The notes under the pieces are model-generated. The model searched no databases. It was not told where the DNA came from and saw only the letters and a list, made by a program, of their open reading frames with translations. A stretch of DNA of 8,207 nt from JBCCIM01 sp045106435 (GTDB taxonomy: Bacteria; Bacteroidota; Rhodothermia; Rhodothermales; JAHQVL01), in contig JBGCEN010000410.1 in NCBI GenBank assembly GCA_045106435.1, forward strand, positions 1-8,207, read 5' to 3'. Of the stretch, positions 1 through 5,350 are shown piece by piece. Made by a program: the position numbers and the translations under genes. Numbering within the stretch: the first letter of the stretch is position 1; the number at the start of each line of letters is the position of its first letter.

Positions 1-738
1 GAAATGCTTGCCAAGCCACTCCTCGCAGTAGCGCACAGCGGAGTCAGCATGCGGTGTTCTGCGCACCAGGGTCGCATAGGGCAGTTGCCCTTCACCGTGC
101 CATTTCAGGAGATAGACAGTGGCGATTCGCAGTGCCTCCCCCGGGCTGCCGTGGCGCGCTATGATGTGGATAGCGAGATCGTGCCAGGATGTCGTGCCCC
201 CTGCTGTGACGATGCGGCCCTGCGCATCAGCAAAGACCAGATTTGGTTCCGACAGAAAACGGACTTTCGGGTAGTGTTTTCTGAACAGATCCTGATAACC
301 CCAGTGTGAAGTCGCCTCGCAACCATCGAGCAGACCTGTCTCGGCCAACATCACGGAGCCCGAACAGGCGGAGTAGAGAGTGGCGTCCTCATTGTACTTC
401 CGGCGTATCCATTCCAGCAGGTCAACATGGCGCCCGTGAATATCCTCGTCCGGCCCCAGCCAGAGCTCCGGCATTATCAGGATCTCGCATCCGGGATCAT
501 CCGCGACAGAGAAGTCAGGCACAACCGGGATGCGATTGCCGCAGGTGAACGCATCATCTGTGGGTGCGACGATACGAACCTTGAAGAGATTCTGTGCAGG
601 CTCAGTCTGGACCAGTGTCTGCCAGATATTTCCTGCAGCGGAAAGTACGTCCAGCATGCCGTAGAGCGCAGAACCGGCGGTCTCCGGTACGGCGACAATC
701 AGGACTTCCACTGGACTATGATTTGAATTTGTTTTCAT
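1..738 (-). CDS. GlxA-family (DJ-1/PfpI + AraC) transcription regulator, C-terminus cut off
   Basis: Reading leftward from an ATG at 738-736, an open frame of 246 codons reaches the window edge without a stop. Residues about 10-190 form a DJ-1/PfpI (GATase1-like) domain: a first strand EVLIVAVPETAGSALYGMLD, a nucleophile-elbow motif LYSACSGSVMLAETGLLDG with Cys125, then ATSHW around His145 and GRIVTAGGTTSWHDLA. This order is typical of GlxA regulators, in which the domain probably senses a ligand rather than working as an enzyme. Residues 230-246 (HADSAVRYCEEWLGKHF) look like the first helix of the AraC helix-turn-helix; the rest, about 75-90 residues in the family, lies outside the window. 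The gene is divergent from the OsmC-family gene across 156 bases, so it may control that gene and itself (inference). There is no strong ribosome binding site in front of this ATG, so the start is likely but not certain. Confidence 0.88.
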   Translation of the reverse strand, partial: MKTNSNHSPVEVLIVAVPETAGSALYGMLDVLSAAGNIWQTLVQTEPAQNLFKVRIVAPTDDAFTCGNRIPVVPDFSVADDPGCEILIMPELWLGPDEDIHGRHVDLLEWIRRKYNEDATLYSACSGSVMLAETGLLDGCEATSHWGYQDLFRKHYPKVRFLSEPNLVFADAQGRIVTAGGTTSWHDLAIHIIARHGSPGEALRIATVYLLKWHGEGQLPYATLVRRTPHADSAVRYCEEWLGKHF

Positions 739-749
739 GTTGGCTTCGA

Positions 750-779
750 ATAGTGGCACAAATGACCTGTTTTTGTCAA
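750..779 (-). promoter_or_regulatory. candidate promoter of the GlxA-type regulator
   Basis: On the minus strand a perfect TTGACA (779-774) is followed after 18 bases by CACTAT (755-750), a poor -10. Transcription would begin only about 5 bases before the ATG at 738, giving an almost leaderless message. The -35 is convincing; the -10 is not. Confidence 0.25.
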
Positions 780-788
780 AAACGGATC
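764..788. promoter_or_regulatory. candidate operator palindrome between regulator and OsmC gene
   Basis: A 25-base imperfect palindrome is centred on T776. Its core GTTTTTG-T-CAAAAAC is a perfect 7-base inverted repeat, and three of the five flanking pairs also match, so 10 of 12 pairs agree. It covers the minus-strand TTGACA and lies about 120 bases before the OsmC-family start, as expected for an operator read by the divergent regulator. The palindrome is seen directly; which protein binds it is inference. Confidence 0.45.
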
Positions 789-894
789 TTACGGAACATG
801 CTTGCGTGCTCTATAGTTTAAATACAGTCATTTACAGGCAATGACACAGCCTGAGTGACTCTTCGAGAAACCAACATGAACAAGGAGAAAAACA

Positions 895-1482
895 ATGTCA
901 AATCAACAGACAAATAGACAACAGCAAGACACAATGATCAATCAGTATGTCAATGGCATCCACATGGAGACACTGCAAGGGACTGTCAATGCCATCGACC
1001 AGGAGCCTGATCTGGGGGCGTGCAAATTCCGTGCAAGCAATACCTGGCTGGGGGGCAACCATAATCGCACCAGGATTACAGGCTTCTATGGCGCAAAGCA
1101 GGAAATCGCTCATAAGCAGCAGTTTGAGCTGCATGCCGATGAGCCTCCCATTCTTGCTGGGAACGACGAAGGCGCCAACCCGGTCGAGCATCTACTGAAT
1201 GCACTCGCAGCCTGCGTCACCACGAGCATGGTGGCTCATGCTGCAGTGCGGGGCATCCATATTGAGGAGCTCGAGTCTGAGCTTGAAGGTGACATCGACC
1301 TGCGTGGGTTTTTGGGCCTTTCCAATGATGTGCCAAGAGGTTTTACCAACATTCGTGTCAACTTCAAGATCAAGACCGACGTAGACAACATGGAAAGGCT
1401 GAAAAGACTGACTGCCTATTCGCCGGTTTTGAACACCATCACCCAGGGGGCTAAGGTGGATATCCACGTGGAGGAGAAATAA
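895..1482 (+). CDS. OsmC-family protein (thiol peroxidase-like fold, second Cys replaced)
   Basis: A 195-residue protein starting at an ATG with AAGGAG at 882-887, 7 bases upstream. The OsmC/Ohr fold is recognisable from residue 70 on: strand KQQFELHADEPPILAG, then NPVEHLLNALAACVTTSMVAHAA with Glu98 and Cys107 on the long central helix, and the late segment YSPVLNTITQGAKVDIHVEE. OsmC and Ohr enzymes reduce organic hydroperoxides with two cysteines, the second lying in a CPV motif; here that position is Ser176 (YSPV), so the usual disulfide cannot form. Some OsmC relatives share this pattern and their role is unclear. The N-terminal 40 residues are Gln/Asn-rich and extend beyond the core fold. 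It has no signal peptide, so it is probably cytosolic. It is divergent from the GlxA-type regulator, its likely controller. No clear terminator follows. Confidence 0.9.
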   Translation: MSNQQTNRQQQDTMINQYVNGIHMETLQGTVNAIDQEPDLGACKFRASNTWLGGNHNRTRITGFYGAKQEIAHKQQFELHADEPPILAGNDEGANPVEHLLNALAACVTTSMVAHAAVRGIHIEELESELEGDIDLRGFLGLSNDVPRGFTNIRVNFKIKTDVDNMERLKRLTAYSPVLNTITQGAKVDIHVEEK

Positions 1483-1911
1483 CGGGATGGCCCAGCAGCC
1501 AGCCAGAACGGTACATATTTCCACGCCGTGATGAGCTGGTTGCATGAGCTTGAAGACCTGCATTTCGTGTCGAATATGCCCTATGAAAAATCATAGCTAG
1601 CTGATAGATGTCAGAGACAGCTTGATTGCCGTTGAATTTGAAGCAGAAAAAGGTTCGTCACGCGCTATATTTCACTCGCCGAAGGCAGGTCAGTAAATAT
1701 GCTGTTACTCATCCATCCGGTGACATTGTGTGTGAGCGTTTTTCCCTGGCTATGAGGTGAATTTCTCATTGAATGATATCGGGTGATTATTATCTATCAG
1801 GCATGATACTCCACCGCCCGGAGTACACTGCAGCCGGTCATAGTGACTCGGTCTCGAGCCTGAATTTAAACCTGCCGACAGGCAGAAAAAGCTTGAGGTT
1901 TCAACCAGTCA
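1483..1911. other. 429-base stretch without a convincing gene
   Basis: Only short open frames are present. Just after the OsmC-family stop the same frame stays open for 38 codons to 1596 and includes an ATG at 1531 (MSWLHELEDLHFVSNMPYEKS), but no ribosome binding site supports it. A small hairpin, CTGCC-GACA-GGCAG at 1872-1885, lies just before the next gene in its probable 5' leader. No tRNA, clear promoter or terminator was found. Confidence 0.5.
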
Positions 1912-2223
1912 ATGCAACATCTGTTGGTTGCATTTTTCTCAATCTTTGCCAGCAATGCATTGAGTGCCGAAGAAACGAATTGGGGCGAGATTACCCTGGA
2001 AGCAGGGAAGTCGGGGACTTGTATGTCGAGTCCCTGCAAAGTCAATTTTGTGACGCCACCTGGGAAAAGCAACTATGAAGTGTTAGCCGACGATGTGAAA
2101 GTCGGGAGTTTCTCCGCAGGTCAGACAGTAACGCTGGGAGGTTTCTGGACTGGCTTTACGACCTTCACAATCGTGGGAAGTGATGTCGGGCCGACCAAGC
2201 TGAATGTTGTTGGCAGGAATTAA
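1912..2223 (+). CDS. small exported protein, function unknown
   Basis: A 103-residue protein with an N-terminal export signal (LLVAFFSIFASNALSA) that could be cut after Ala16 or Ala19. The mature part of about 85 residues is rich in Val, Thr, Gly and Phe, suggesting a small beta-sheet domain, with two cysteines in CMSSPC (Cys37, Cys42) that could form a disulfide in the periplasm. I do not recognise the family. The ATG is the only start available because a stop lies at 1894-1896; the nearest ribosome-binding-like sequence, TTGAGG at 1893-1898, is 13 bases away, which is long and suggests weak translation. It faces the minus-strand gene at 2399-2674, with a hairpin between them. The reading frame is supported by the signal peptide and composition, not by homology. 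Confidence 0.6.
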   Translation: MQHLLVAFFSIFASNALSAEETNWGEITLEAGKSGTCMSSPCKVNFVTPPGKSNYEVLADDVKVGSFSAGQTVTLGGFWTGFTTFTIVGSDVGPTKLNVVGRN

Positions 2224-2287
2224 GTGCTGGCGGAGTCTGCGCAAGTAGGCAGGAACTCCCAGACAACGAAAAATAGTCTGACGAAGT

Positions 2288-2314
2288 TGCCCTTCCCGAT
2301 GAATAGGAAGGGCA
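2288..2314. terminator. hairpin between convergent genes, possible two-way terminator
   Basis: A perfect 9-base-pair stem (TGCCCTTCC and GGAAGGGCA) with a 9-base loop sits between the convergent genes ending at 2223 and 2399. Neither strand has a T-run directly after the stem, so it may act as a weak or factor-assisted terminator or protect 3' ends rather than be a classical intrinsic terminator. Confidence 0.35.
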
Positions 2315-2398
2315 CCGTGGTCTTCCATGACCTAGCCAACCTTGATTTCCATGAGGGTGGATGATTAGAGCATCCGCTTATGCACTGAATGAAAGTAA

Positions 2399-2674
2399 TC
2401 AAATGCATCCGCAGTCCAGATCAGGATTGTCGCGTGAAAAGTAATCAAGGGAAGTGGGCGTGTAACCTGAGTTCATCACGTCACCAGCTTCTTCACCTGC
2501 AAACAGGTCAGGATTACCCGAATAGATTCTTTCGACCGGATCAACAGAAACTGTGGACTCTGTCGTATATCCCTGATAATTAACGGTAAGATCAGGATTC
2601 TGAAAAACATCTTCCCAATCGGCGGTAGCCGCAGTAGCGACAAGCATCAATGTTGCTGCAAGTATGGTTTTCAT
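2399..2674 (-). CDS. small exported protein with three NPDL repeats
   Basis: A 91-residue protein with a clean signal peptide: MK, a hydrophobic core, and TAATA before Asp19, where cleavage is expected. AGGAG (minus strand, at 2687-2683) lies 8 bases before the ATG, so the start is well supported. The mature 73 residues contain NPDL three times, at residues 26-29, 54-57 and 83-86, each preceded by an aromatic residue (VFQNPDL, IYSGNPDL, YFSRDNPDL) and spaced 28-29 residues apart, so the protein may be built from three diverged units. It is acidic and ends in CGCI, giving two cysteines close together near the C-terminus. I recognise no enzyme family. The mature start ADW matches that of the secreted protein at 7860. 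Role unknown; a structural or binding function outside the cytoplasm is a guess. Confidence 0.72.
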   Translation of the reverse strand: MKTILAATLMLVATAATADWEDVFQNPDLTVNYQGYTTESTVSVDPVERIYSGNPDLFAGEEAGDVMNSGYTPTSLDYFSRDNPDLDCGCI

Positions 2675-2816
2675 GGCTCATTCTCCTAAGTGTTAATGAA
2701 AGAAGGTAACGTCCGTCCTTCCTTATGCATATAGACACCGTAAATGAGAATTAATTACATTAAATTATTTTGGGCTGCATAATGCATCAATGCTACGGCC
2801 TTGAGTGTTTCAATAA

Positions 2817-2909
2817 TGGCTATGGTTTCTCACTCAAGCACAACAGGAAATTACTGTCCATCGCGAGGAGGTGTACCAGAGGGTCAGGGAGGAACTGGGA
2901 TCTGCTTAA
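2817..2909 (+). pseudogene. possible 3' remnant of a gene (30 codons, no start)
   Basis: This frame gives a protein-like 30-residue tail: WLWFLTQAQQEI, then TVHREEVYQRVREELGSA, an amphipathic charged helix, then TAA at 2907-2909. The terminator at 2924 follows 14 bases later, as expected at the end of a real gene. However, TAA at 2814-2816 and TGA at 2802-2804 close the frame just upstream, and no start codon lies inside it. Either it is the decayed end of a gene or a coincidence within a non-coding RNA that uses the same terminator. Confidence 0.3.
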
Positions 2910-2923
2910 TCCGCTGCATACTG

Positions 2924-2946
2924 CCCGCCCTCTGAGGCGGGTTTTT
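2924..2946 (+). terminator. intrinsic terminator
   Basis: A 6-base-pair GC stem, CCCGCC and GGCGGG with a 6-base loop, is followed directly by TTTTT. It works only in the plus direction, yet no intact plus-strand gene precedes it; the remnant at 2817-2909 or an unrecognised small RNA is the likely client. Confidence 0.8.
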
Positions 2947-3014
2947 GCATCCTGCAGATTTCTGAAACTTCGTCATGCAATACGGTGTCTAAATACTTTA
3001 AAGTGCTATTTGGG

Positions 3015-3081
3015 TCACAAGATGTGTAAGGCCAGAGGGAAAAACATGAAATATCCTTGATGCGCTCTGAACATCTTGTGA
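3015..3081. repeat. long interrupted inverted repeat, possible structured RNA
   Basis: TCACAAGATGT (3015-3025) and ACATCTTGTGA (3071-3081) are perfect 11-base inverted arms. Inside them CAGAG (3033-3037) and CTCTG (3065-3069) also pair, and GGA (3038-3040) can pair with TCC (3054-3056). The whole could fold as one hairpin of about 67 bases with an asymmetric internal loop. It lies 64 bases before the next gene and could be part of its leader, a small RNA, or a small mobile or recombination element. No T-run follows it. Confidence 0.5.
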
Positions 3082-3145
3082 TCATATTCGCTGAAAGCAT
3101 CATGCGAACCATGCAAATTTTTCCAACCAAGATAGGATGCCAATA

Positions 3146-3472
3146 ATGGAAACCTACGTCATCAAGCGCGATAATGAGCGAGCAATCAAATTCACTGGCG
3201 AAAAGATCGCTGGCTTATCATCACCAGATCGGGCTATGGGGATAAGCCCCTGGGATTCCGAGAGGAGATGCTGGGATGAACTCAGGCTCTACCGCACTAA
3301 AGACGGAAAATATGTTTGCGAAGAGATTGGCCGCGCACAATTGCGAGGAGAAGACGACCGACGCAGTGGTACAGTCTGCGATGATACTGACTGCGTGATA
3401 GAGTTTTTCGGCCATGGCTGGTGGGCAAACATCCTGTATGCCAATGCCAAGATCGAAGATTCTATAGACTGA
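3146..3472 (+). CDS. small cytosolic hypothetical protein
   Basis: A 108-residue protein from the second of two in-frame ATGs. AGGA at 3134-3137 is 8 bases before this ATG, whereas the ATG at 3137 overlaps that same sequence and has nothing upstream, so METYVIKRDNERAIKFTGE is the likely N-terminus. It has no signal peptide or membrane segment. Notable segments are WDELRLYRTKDGKYVCEEIGRAQLRGEDDR, split here as WDELRLYRTKDGKYVCEEIG and RAQLRGEDDR, and CVIEFFGHGWWANILY. The length, charge and motif style resemble small hypothetical proteins I associate with accessory DNA, but that is recollection without a search, and no function is known to me. A strong terminator 22 bases after the stop makes it a single-gene unit. 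Confidence 0.72.
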   Translation: METYVIKRDNERAIKFTGEKIAGLSSPDRAMGISPWDSERRCWDELRLYRTKDGKYVCEEIGRAQLRGEDDRRSGTVCDDTDCVIEFFGHGWWANILYANAKIEDSID

Positions 3473-3494
3473 CACTCAGGGATTCACTTGCAAC

Positions 3495-3520
3495 CCCGCC
3501 CACAGTGGCGGGTTTTTTTT
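3495..3520 (+). terminator. intrinsic terminator of the 3146 gene
   Basis: CCCGCC and GGCGGG form a 6-base-pair stem with a 6-base loop, followed by eight T residues (3513-3520). The stem is identical to that at 2924-2941. Confidence 0.88.
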
Positions 3521-3642
3521 CGTCGCACTCAGGGAGTTGCCAGATTACACCTGTCATCCGTCAATAACGAGGAAACTTATTCCTTTAATAATTTCCTTAC
3601 GTGCCTGCCATTAAATTCTCAAATTCATCCATAAAAATACTC

Positions 3643-3648
3643 TATAAT
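3643..3648 (+). promoter_or_regulatory. candidate -10 element for the small membrane protein
   Basis: A perfect TATAAT lies in an AT-rich segment about 66 bases before the ATG at 3714. No good -35 is found 16-18 bases upstream (3619-3626 reads TCAAATTC), so recognition would need an activator or would be weak. Confidence 0.35.
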
Positions 3649-3713
3649 ACTCTTGTGTTCCTGGGCATGACGATAAAAGGCTCGGCAGTTTCCACCTACA
3701 GAGATACGACAGC

Positions 3714-3812
3714 ATGAGTAAATCAGAATTCTACCTTACAGCAACCACCATCATCGTAGGCTCAGCCCTGGGCATAGTGTTGTTCTGGGCTGTCCTGTCG
3801 CTCCCCCCGTAG
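3714..3812 (+). CDS. 32-residue single-pass membrane protein
   Basis: A short frame begins MSKSEFYLTATT and continues with an unbroken hydrophobic stretch (residues 13-30, IIVGSALGIVLFWAVLSL), ending in Pro-Pro and TAG. The layout, a short polar N-terminus and one membrane helix, is typical of small inner-membrane proteins, which often assist a larger complex. The ribosome binding site is weak (GAGAT at 3701-3705, 8 bases away). A candidate TATAAT lies upstream and no other gene overlaps. I cannot name a family, and such a short frame could be chance, though the complete membrane segment with a tidy start and stop argues otherwise. Confidence 0.42.
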   Translation: MSKSEFYLTATTIIVGSALGIVLFWAVLSLPP

Positions 3813-4000
3813 TCCAGACTAATCACTCACCACCAAACATTATGTCTAATTGGAAGGGTGCTGTGAATCACCACTCAAAGCCGCCATTGAAGGGCGTATG
3901 CTGACAGGCTGCTGCGCACGGCACACGCTCATTCAGTGATAGAGGGTTCTGAAGCAAAGTGTGTAACGTAATTGCATGGGCCGTTTTTTTGGCTCGCTTA

Positions 4001-4029
4001 TTGCGTACAAACTTTTCATAATCTATCCT
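4001..4029 (+). promoter_or_regulatory. weak candidate promoter for the cupin-Sel1 pair
   Basis: TTGCGT (4001-4006), a 17-base spacer and TATCCT (4024-4029) lie 34 bases before the ATG at 4064. An alternative -10, CATAAT at 4017-4022, has no good -35. Both are weak matches in an AT-rich tract. Confidence 0.25.
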
Positions 4030-4063
4030 TTTTTTAAATGCAATTAAGATAGCGACTAATTTC

Positions 4064-4723
4064 ATGGGCCTACCGTTCGAATTACCATTCAGAATCAGGG
4101 AATCTCTGCGCAACGCAGTTGACCAGCAACACGATGTCTACTCGCTGGCCGTGCACATCAAGAAAGTGTACGCTGATCTTCAGCAGTCCTGTGGTTTCAG
4201 AGAGTTGGTTGAGGCAGGCCGCCGTTTTTCGCCAGACAAGCAGAACTCAGTCTTCAGCGAGACTCTCGTGGAAGATCACCAATACCGCTTATCCTTGATC
4301 GGCATCCATCGCTTTGCTCCGATCCCCGTGCATGACCACCCGCATATCACGGGCGTGTCGTTGATTGTTCATGGTCGCGTGAAGGTAAGAAACTACCGAA
4401 TACAAGAGATCGTGCGTGAGCCGTCGCTCGTAAGATTGAAGTGCCTTGCGGATAACATCATAGGTGCGGGATCAACCACAGCCATCGAAAATGGTGCAAA
4501 CAACATTCACGGCCTGCAGTCGATGAATCTTAATGCTGTATGCCTTGCGCTACAGACGCCACCCTTGGCGGCAGACCGGCAAGCCTGGTACTTCCCGACA
4601 AATCCCTTTGCGGATCACCATCAGCATTCGACATGGAATCGCATTATCAAGTCACCACGGAAGACCAACCCCTGCCAGAATCGCTCACCACGACTCGAAT
4701 TTGGAGGCGAAATGTCATGTTGA
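4064..4723 (+). CDS. cupin thiol dioxygenase of the PCO/ADO (cysteamine dioxygenase) type
   Basis: A 219-residue protein with a cupin core at about residues 75-168. The segment IPVHDHPHITGVSLIVHGRV (residues 87-106) matches the HDHP metal motif of plant cysteine oxidases and cysteamine dioxygenase, giving His90 and His92 as iron ligands; NNIHGLQSMNLNAVCLALQT supplies the third ligand, His149, followed by the family-like TPPL and WYFP segments. These enzymes add oxygen to a thiol, making a sulfinate, and use three histidines and no acidic ligand. The bacterial substrate is unknown. No signal peptide, so cytosolic. The start has only a weak upstream site, so its N-terminus is less certain. The gene overlaps the Sel1-repeat gene by 7 bases (ATG TCA TGT TGA contains its ATG), which suggests coupled translation. 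The last 25 residues are less protein-like than the rest. Confidence 0.72.
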   Translation: MGLPFELPFRIRESLRNAVDQQHDVYSLAVHIKKVYADLQQSCGFRELVEAGRRFSPDKQNSVFSETLVEDHQYRLSLIGIHRFAPIPVHDHPHITGVSLIVHGRVKVRNYRIQEIVREPSLVRLKCLADNIIGAGSTTAIENGANNIHGLQSMNLNAVCLALQTPPLAADRQAWYFPTNPFADHHQHSTWNRIIKSPRKTNPCQNRSPRLEFGGEMSC

Positions 4724-5169
4724 CCACCAAGCTTCGGCCCTCGAGACTGAAAACGATCGCGGCCGCCGTTACTCTGGCACTGTCATCGCAGGGTTTGCAG
4801 GCTGAGAACCTAGAGGTGGGCATTGCGGCCTATCAGGAGAAGGAATTCCCCAAGGCGTTGGAAGTTTTTCAACGTTATGCGGAAACGCGAGATCCCACGG
4901 CGCAATACTACCTCAGCATACTCTACCGACTCGGCCTGGGAGTCGAACAGGATGAGGATGCGGCCTTTCTGTGGTGCAAGAGGGCTGCCGATGCAGGCAT
5001 GCTGGATGCCCAGTATCAGCTAGGCATCATGTATTTGCAGGGAGAGGGTGTAGGAGAGGATGACGCGCTTGCTCTTGAATGGCTCTGGCAGGCTGCTGAC
5101 CGTGGCCACAAGCAGGCGAACGAGGTGTTGCAGTTTGCACTCGAGAACGACTTCACAACGGGGTGTTAG
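4717..5169 (+). CDS. exported Sel1-repeat (TPR-like) protein
   Basis: A 150-residue protein starting at an ATG inside the end of the cupin gene; GGAGG at 4703-4707, 9 bases upstream, fixes this start. Residues 1-29 form a signal peptide with a long basic N-region (KLRPSRLK), a hydrophobic core and cleavage after GLQA. Two full Sel1 repeats follow: about 60-95 (AQYYLSILYRLGLGV ... WCKRAADAG) and 96-131 (DAQYQLGIMYLQGEGV ... WLWQAADRG), preceded by a TPR-like helix pair (residues 33-58) and followed by a short capping helix. Sel1 repeats form a helical scaffold for protein contacts, so this is probably a periplasmic adaptor. Cys87 and the C-terminal Cys150 are its only cysteines. The overlap with the cupin gene suggests a shared message; how a cytosolic dioxygenase and an exported scaffold cooperate is not clear. 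Confidence 0.85.
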   Translation: MLTTKLRPSRLKTIAAAVTLALSSQGLQAENLEVGIAAYQEKEFPKALEVFQRYAETRDPTAQYYLSILYRLGLGVEQDEDAAFLWCKRAADAGMLDAQYQLGIMYLQGEGVGEDDALALEWLWQAADRGHKQANEVLQFALENDFTTGC

Positions 5170-5350
5170 CCTGAATGTGCCGAACTGGAAGATTAATATT
5201 CTTTCTAACGGGTCATGTGAAGTCCGTATATGGAGTACATGAACAACTGGTTAATGAATTCATGCTCCTGTGAGAAGTCACTGCGTAAGACCGCCGTATA
5301 CACAGAGCCGGTATAGAGTAAATACGCCATTGTTTAGATGGAGACCTATT

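Larger units (their letters stand above)
2675..3145. other. 471-base stretch with a coding remnant, terminator and inverted repeat
   Basis: No intact gene is evident. The left part (2724-2783) is AT-rich and holds the palindrome TATGCATA (2724-2731) and a plus-strand CATAAT (2778-2783) that could be a -10. The rest contains the coding remnant at 2817-2909, the terminator at 2924-2946, a 10-base palindrome ACTTTAAAGT at 2995-3004 and the long inverted repeat at 3015-3081, each described separately. Confidence 0.5.

Noticed and set aside
1773..2078. 101-codon plus-strand frame over the start of the small exported protein
   Set aside because: It overlaps the 1912 gene in another frame, has no export signal or recognisable domain and no ribosome binding site.
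2770..3060. 96-codon plus-strand frame MGCIMHQCYGLEC...
   Set aside because: It reads straight through a strong intrinsic terminator (2924-2946) and has Arg/Cys-heavy composition typical of a chance frame.
3015..3081. Integron attC site in front of the 3146 gene
   Set aside because: The inverted arms lack the RYYYAAC/GTTRRRY core sequences needed for attC recombination, and there is no integrase or matching site after the gene.
3868..4113. 81-codon minus-strand frame overlapping the start of the cupin gene
   Set aside because: It has no recognisable domain, overlaps the N-terminus of a better-supported gene and lacks a clear ribosome binding site.
5175..5273. 32-codon frame MCRTGRLIFFLTGHVKSVYG... 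between the Sel1 and DsbA-like genes
   Set aside because: Its composition is plausible, but there is no good ribosome binding site, no membrane or signal feature, and it sits in a spacer of ordinary length; not enough to call a gene.
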